From positions 248,001 through 312,000 of the forward strand of contig SJRY01000075.1 of the NCBI GenBank assembly GCA_011319805.1: 64,000 nt of DNA. Direction: 5' to 3'. The position numbers and the translations under genes were made by a program. Under the pieces are notes generated by a model, which saw only the letters and a list, made by a program, of their open reading frames with translations, did no database searches and was not told the DNA's origin. This document shows, piece by piece, positions 57,780 to 64,000 of the stretch. This stretch comes from Macrocybe gigantea. Taxonomy: Eukaryota; Basidiomycota; Agaricomycetes; Agaricales; Callistosporiaceae. Position 1 is the first letter of the stretch; every line of letters starts with the position of its first letter.

Positions 57780-59640
57780 CTTGTCCTCAATGCATGCTCT
57801 CTTTCCACTCTTGAAATCTTCCTTTGCATAATTGGAGATTCTCCTTGTGATGCCAAAGTTCAGTTGTGGGCCAACAAGTTCCATCAGTTTTTTGGGTGGT
57901 AAACCAATGAGATCACTGAGCTTGAACATCCTGTTCTTGGCAAATGAATGTTCGAATGATGCATAACTAATGTTTTGCCTTTATAAACTTTGGTCACTAT
58001 CAGAATCAAGTCCCTGTAACCAAATACCAAGGTCTATATTGTTCTGGCTGATATTGGTATCAGAAATGTATTTGGCAGATTGGTCGACAGTGTTTGATGA
58101 TTGCCCAATCTGTCTGGGTGTAGCTGGCATAGTCTGTGGACTCAGATATCTCATAGGAATGCTGAGCATTGGCTGGGAATTTCCAGCAAGCTGTTGGAAG
58201 CCATAGAATATATTGCCAAGCATCTGCTGCATCTGTAACTACTGGGTCATGAGCATCTGCATCCCAGAACTCATGTCACTATGTGACTGGAGAGCCAGAG
58301 GCTTATGTCTCATGCTCAATTGAGGTTTTTGTGCAGACCTGTCAACTATGTCCAGATCTTCTGGTGGTTCATCAAGAATTGCCTTATGACTTTTCTGATT
58401 ATACATTCAGACATGCTAAAGCAAAAACTTGCAAGTCAAAATGTGGCTCACCAGAAGGATCACCCAGATTGATAGGTCTCACATCGTAAAAGTATAATGC
58501 TCCCTATCTGCTAAGACATAGCATGGCTTTCCACACACTTGGCACATGTGCTGCTTCTCCAGCTGCTGCAATAGACTTGTGCTTGATGTGTTCTCATCAT
58601 CACTAATCATGGCAATGGCACTTCTTGCATTTGCCTTTTTTGTAGCCTGTTGCAAGTGCCATCAAAGAGATATCAACATATTTATGAACTTTAAGATCAA
58701 ACCTTTTTCGAATTCGGAATGTGACCTTCACCTGCTGCACTTGCATGCTTCTCTCCCAACATATTTATAATGGAAATATGGAATGGTTTGATTGTCCCTT
58801 TCCCATGGTTCTTGGATCGACAGTCCTCATGATATTGCTTGATTTCAGTAATAAGGTCCTACTAGCTATTATCATTCTCTAGGAGTTTGGGCTTTGGTCA
58901 CTGGTTTTTGAGTTTGTACAATGGGATATAGGCAATCTTCAAAAATAAACACAATTTTGTTTCCATCTTGTTTGCAAGTACAATGAGGAAATCAGTAAAC
59001 TTGGTGTCTGAGTTGATCTTGAGGTCTCATGCCACCTCACTGACAGGAACCTCAAAGTGCACTTCAAAGACTTCCACCTGCTCAAGCATTCCAAATTTCC
59101 TGGCTCCATCATCTCCCTCATCTAAATATATGGGTAAGATTTTGCTTGTATCTTCTGTGCATGTGGAAATCCATGCTCACCATCAGATCCATGCTCATCA
59201 GATTTACTGCCCATTCTTTCTGTTGGTGCTCTATCCCTCCAATCAAAAGGCTTGAGAGGATCATAATCTATGCCTCTTCTTATATTCTCCATGTCTGGTA
59301 ATGGAGAGTGCTCTGGAGACAATTCTTCTTCATCCTCTAATGGGTATGTCATATCAATTTCTCCAGATGTGTTCAATTGAGCTTCATCTACAGCACTGTT
59401 TTTGAAGGAAAGAAGAGCCCATATAGCTAATTCTTTGCTAGGTAGGGTACTGGTCAATTGAAAAGGAGTGGAGGCATTTTGTCTATGGATTGGTCTTGGT
59501 CGACGCTATTCAGAAGGGGCTGGTTCAAGAGGGGCTGAGTTTTCTTTATTTGCAGCCCTCGCTCCTTTGCACCTGCCTGTTGGAGCATTGGTATCCTTTG
59601 TATGATGCCTTCCTATTGGCTGAATGAGATGGAGAAAATG
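57780..59640 (-). pseudogene. Second ORF of the Tc1/mariner-type element (function unknown)
   Basis: On the minus strand a decayed protein reads RCKGARAANKENSAPLEPAP, TSTLPSKELAIWALLSF, PLPDMENIRRGIDYDPLKPF, LDEGDDGARKFGMLEQVEVF and KFTDFLIVLANKMETKLCLF. After introns and stops it continues with a Cys/His stretch (RHIEMCQVCGKPCYVLADRE) and a Gln/Met-rich end (QMLGNIFYGFQQLAGNSQP). The order (acidic linker, beta-rich domain, CxxC..CY motif, Gln-rich tail) suggests a real multi-exon gene. I cannot name a function. Confidence 0.5.
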
Positions 59641-59741
59641 AAAGGCAAGAAGAACCTAAGTTCTAAGAGTCCAATAAACTAACAAATATGATAATCTGTC
59701 AATGAACTGTTCATACTGGGGCCATTGTGGAGGCTGCTAGT

Positions 59742-60051
59742 GGGCCTCAAAGAGCTCCAGTTGGTGCAGTTATTCCAGCACATCATTGAGATACAGCACA
59801 TGACTTGGCAGCAAAAATGGCCTATGTAATACTGTACAATTTCATGAATTTGATTAGGGGGGAAACTAGGAGCATGTTATATGAGCTCAAATCTCTGATT
59901 TTATGGAAATTGGTCAAGTTTTTATGGAGATATTGACGTTCAAAGTTGACAGACCAGATGTGTATTTATTTGTTGGATTTGGAGGTCATGCCAAGTTTAC
60001 TGCAAATAGCAATGTTTAATCAATTTTTTCCAGAAAAACATTAGTCTGGCA
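59742..60051 (-). repeat. Right terminal inverted repeat (310 bp)
   Basis: Inverse partner of 56094-56403; ends TGGCA next to the right TA. Confidence 0.88.
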
Positions 60052-63000
60052 TATTCAAGAGGATTTAGCTGCTGAGGCTACTGCCAAACCCAAACTCACC
60101 AGGTATATTTGTCATTATTTTTTGCAGATGACTTGGTGTCCTGCAATTTTTCTCATTCTATCACAGTTGACTTGATGTCCTGTGCTTCCTTTTTTCTATA
60201 ATTGACTTAGTGTCCTCCAGTTACTGCTCACTCCCTCTTGAGTGGACTTGGTGTCCTTACCTTTGCTTTCTCTGTCACATTTTTCTTTCTAACTGATTAA
60301 TTTTATTCTGTTTTATGGTATAGGGCTGAAAGGCAACTTGAGTCCAGTGGTATATCTATTGTGCCACCTGAGCATCCCCGTTCAGCATCTGCCACCATTC
60401 CACCTCACTCCATTCAAGCTCAATCATCTCACTGTCATCATTAGAACATTATTGAAAATATGAATAATCAAGACAGCAATGATGAAGACAAGGAGGAAGA
60501 GAGAGAATAAAGAGAAAGAAGAAGAGGAAGAGGAAGACTAAAAAAGCATGAAAGGAGGTAATTGTTTTTATTTTCATCCCTTATTATTAGCCTTATTGCT
60601 TGATAGCAGAACAAAGCAGAGAGGAGAGAAGTGATGGTATGGATAAAAATAAGAAGAAAAGTGATGGTATGGATAACAATGAGGAAAGTGGTAGTACTTA
60701 TAGTGGTAAGGAATTTTCAACTAATTTTAATTTTCAATTATTTGAATATTATTTTCTAGATGATAACAATAATATTGAGACAAAAGGTAAATTACTACTT
60801 GTTATCTTTTTTTTCTCTTTCTTGACATCTGAATGCATTATAGAGAAAACTGAGGATATTATTGGAAAAAGTTTTTCTTTTCTTTTTTCAGATTAAAGCA
60901 CATCAAGTTTGATACCAATAATTTAGATTCTATGGATATTGATGAGAAAGGGAATAATAATGAAGGTTACAAAGGTCATAGTCAAGCTAAAGGTCAATTT
61001 TTTTTACATTTTAATTTTTCTATATTATTTAGAAATTACTTTTATAGATACTCAAGTTACACCATGCAAAGGCATCAAAAGAGGCATTACAGGTAGTGGG
61101 ACACCTCAAGCCAAGTCCAGCAAGTACATTCAGGCAAATTGTTCAAGCTTGAGTAGCAGTAATCAAGCCAAAGTGGCATGATACTCTATTTTTCATAGTT
61201 CAGCCACATTGACTGTGTTTGAGGAACAACCTCCAAGCTCTTCTGACTCTGATAAAATCCCAGATGTTACAGCAATTGATCCTCAGAGGTCCTTACATGC
61301 AACAAACAGAGTTTTTCAAGGTTATACACATGGAAATATGATGAATATTAGAGATATAGGTATGATGTAACATTATAATGGAGTTATTTTTACTCAAACA
61401 CCTTCACTTTACTCTCAGAGGAAGTTCGCTCAATTGATCAAAGTGATGTGGCCTTTATTAAGGGTACTGTTCAAATTTTTACAAATTCTACATGTGAACT
61501 CCTGTTGGATGCAAGATTCCATTGACAAATATATTCAAAACTTTACTGGCTCAACTTGTCACCTATTTTCCTTGTATCCAGAGTATTGTTTTCTTTTTAA
61601 TCCTTTTTATATTAAAATAATTCAAATATTGCTTCAGATTGCTAACTTTATGTCTTAGAGGATGGAATTTGGAACATCAAGGAATCCTATTCTCAGGCTG
61701 TCAAAGATACCAGGCCTGTGCCATAGATTGTAAAGGATAATAAGTATAGTTTGATTATTTGGGCTATACGTTTTCCATCTTTTCCTTTATTTTATGCTCA
61801 ATTTGTTCATTTTAGGAGCAAACTCCTTCCACTATTTATATGGCTCATTCTGTCCCTTTGTCTTCTATCTTAACTTTCACCTCTTCATCTTCCAATATAG
61901 TTTACAAATACATCAAGCCTGGATTACTTCAAGAACAATTGGCAATTGCCTTAAAAGTATTACTGGCTCTGACAGATTAGTCTAAAAAAGACATTCAATT
62001 CATATATTATTGATAGCAAGCTATCTTGAAGGCATTCAAGGATTTGAACAACTTGGTTGCCCAGGGTACTTGGACAGAAACTGTGACATTTTAAATTTCT
62101 ATCATTTTTTTTGGATATTGTTAATTATATCTTTAAGATGCCTGCCAACAAAGACATTATTGAAGTTTTTACTTCAAAGTCTACATATTATGAGTCCTGG
62201 GATATGGTTTTTCCTGCTGTAATTGCATATGAAGATGTTCACAACTGGCTTGAAGGTGATTTAACATTGACTAGAGCATTGAAAGAACAGCTTGGAAATG
62301 ATAATTACAAATATATCTTGCCACAAAACAAGTACAAGGCATTGGACAGTGAAAAAACTATTAACTTGGTAGTGAAAAAGCTGGACAGTCTTGCTAAGCT
62401 GCTGTTTGATCAAACAGATAATATTCAGACTGTAGATGATCAGGCTATTCAACCTGCTATTTTGCTCTATTCTCAGTCCAAAGAATGTAAAACCAGTAAT
62501 TGCAAAGGCAATTCTCTATTTCAGGCTTTCCAAAGCTATGATATTTCATGCATCACACTCTTATGAGGAATTAATCTCTGTACAAATGCCTTTCTTCTTA
62601 GTGGACAATGCCAGAAATGCAAAATGATCTATTATCCTGATCATAAGAGTTATAAATCCTCAGAAAACAACAATTGCACCTAGTTTTATATTCCAAAAGC
62701 TAAATATCTCAAAATTGAGAAAAATCTGTGGACTGACAGAATTTTCTCAAATGCTATATTACATGCAATCTATCATTTCCATGCTTCAAGTTCAGCCATT
62801 GCAGCTTTTTGAAGTGAAAGCTTTTTGGAATATCACAATGTTCATATTTTCAGAAGGCAAGTTTGGAACACTTTTGTTCAAGAATCCATTCACCAAGTTG
62901 CTGACTATTCTGGTTTTTCTTTTGAAACACCAGAAAACATATTGTTAAAGGATCTTCCCAAGGAAGCCTTGGAAATTCTAGATGAAAATGGCTTGATATG

Positions 63001-64000
63001 CAGTGCAGAAAATTATTCTTGCTCAGAATGTACCCATGCCTATAAACATGTTGCAGATCGGTTGACAAATAATGATCCTGCTGCTGTTGTTGGTATTGAT
63101 AAAAATTGTACTATTCCAAGTTTGCAAGGTCCAGATGCTTTACAAGCAGTTCAAGATACTGCTAAAGCTTACACTGCTGCTAAAAATGCCATAGACACTG
63201 ATAATAATGGTGATAATAAAGGAAATCCATCATCACCTATCTGGATGATTGTAATGAATAGCATTGTGATGGAGCCAGCTTATTATGCATATGAAAATGA
63301 TTTGCACAATTATAAATCTGGAGTATTTTGTAAAGAACATCAAGATGCACATGAAAATCTATGTTACATTGCTGGCTGTAATAACATCAAGAGAAATCAG
63401 ACTCAAGCATGCTAGCAACATCAAGATGAATGGCATGCTCATGTAATACATTATAGATGTCAGAGTTTGCTAGGAGTTCAGCACTTGTTAAGATGAACTG
63501 AAGAAGAAGGTCAACTCTGGTTAATCGTCCAGCTGCTCCAAAACATGATGATCTAGTGCAGGAGTCTATTTCTGTATGAAAAAACTATTTTTCACCAAAT
63601 AGATATTATTGTGTTGAAACAATCACTCTGCCTTGTAGCATTGTTACTGCATGGATAAAATTCCCAAAGGCTGAATCTCCTACAAATATTTTAAACTGGC
63701 TGGCCTCTGTCTATCCTGATGAAAGCCTACATTCTGATTATATCTGCATTGATAAGGCTTATCAAGTTTTGCAAACTGCCATTACAAATGGACAATAAGA
63801 TATATGGCAAATAACAAGCTGTTTTATTGTTGATTCCTATCATTATATAAATCATTGCATATCAGATTATCTCTATCATAAATGGTGCAATCCTGCTCCA
63901 CTCAATGGTTCTGCACTAAATTTAGTTGGTGTAGAAAGAGATCATGATAGAAATTCTCATATAAAATGAGCATTTAACACACAAGTATGTTATTTACATT
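60052..64000 (+). pseudogene. KDZ transposase unit with CxC5/CxC6-type cysteine clusters, decayed, runs off the window
   Basis: After acidic and AT-rich exons (60.4-61.7 kb), a helical part reads IEVFTSKSTYYESWDMVFPA and LPQNKYKALDSEKTINLVVK. A CxC-like cluster region with CSECTHAYKHVADRL and DPAAVVGID follows, then IVMNSIVMEPAYYAYEND and GVFCKEHQDAHENLCYIAGC ending TQAC. That pattern is the CxC6 cluster associated with KDZ transposases. The transposase starts PNRYYCVETITLPCSIVTAW, then AESPTNILNWLASVYPDES, DYICIDKAYQVLQTAITNG (TAA follows), SCFIVDSYHYINHCISDY and KWCNPAPLNGSALNLVGVE. Several TAA, TAG and TGA stops show it is dead. Confidence 0.82.

Larger units (their letters stand above)
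56094..60051 (+). mobile_element. Tc1/mariner-type element with 310-bp terminal inverted repeats
   Basis: The left repeat 56094-56403 and right repeat 59742-60051 are inverted copies. Both start TGCCA at the outer ends and are flanked by TA (56092-56093 and 60052-60053), the hallmark target of this superfamily. Inside are a transposase remnant on the plus strand and a second, convergent reading frame on the minus strand. The long repeats are diverged mainly by transitions. Confidence 0.85.

Overview
The window looks like nuclear DNA of a filamentous basidiomycete, most likely an Agaricomycete. Genes carry many short (about 50-60 nt) introns. The gene set is eukaryotic: ATG8, a GSK3 kinase, a formin, a 20S proteasome subunit and ESCRT-II. 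The right side holds Ty3/Gypsy chromoviruses and a KDZ transposase with CxC-type cysteine clusters, a combination typical of Agaricomycete mobile DNA. I cannot name the species.

Positions 1-38.2 kb are compact gene space with about twenty genes. In order: a GH31 glycosidase (cut by the window edge), L-serine dehydratase, the COX assembly factor PET100, proteasome beta-4 (PRE1 type), a hotdog thioesterase, glutamate decarboxylase, the DNA polymerase delta small subunit, ESCRT-II SNF8/VPS22, a secreted cupredoxin-like protein, HID1, a RAD57-like recombinase, ATG8, ER glucosidase I (GH63), a formin, a secreted PEBP-like protein, GSK3, a MET30-like F-box/WD40 protein, tRNA-Leu(UAA), an unrecognised gene with a duplicated FKPTRRVR-PGG motif, COQ7, a small complex I subunit (NDUFB4-like) and an RBM5/10-like RRM/zinc-finger/G-patch protein. 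These are housekeeping genes rather than one pathway. Many are head-to-head (PRE1/thioesterase, ATG8/GH63, unknown/COQ7, complex I/RBM) or tail-to-tail at less than 100 bp.

From 38.2 kb to the right edge everything I recognise is mobile DNA, AT-rich and poor in CpG. A 14.2-kb Ty3/Gypsy element (E1, 38798-53012, TSD CCAAT) contains a 6.5-kb Gypsy element (E2, 40927-47448, TSD TGTCT), an inverted solo LTR in its chromodomain, and a 589-bp CpG-rich foreign piece in its 3' LTR. Downstream are a tRNA-derived SINE-like unit and a KDZ transposon that begins near 55.7 kb and runs off the window. That KDZ element is split by a Tc1/mariner-type element with 310-bp inverted repeats and a TA target duplication. 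Coding remnants decay mainly by C/T and G/A transitions at former CpG sites.

The most unusual observations are: four GC-AG introns in one glutamate decarboxylase gene; single-base losses in C or G runs of several otherwise good genes; a roughly 130-codon continuation of the E2 pol frame beyond its apparent stop; and the CpG-rich, gene-fragment-like insert in the E1 LTR.
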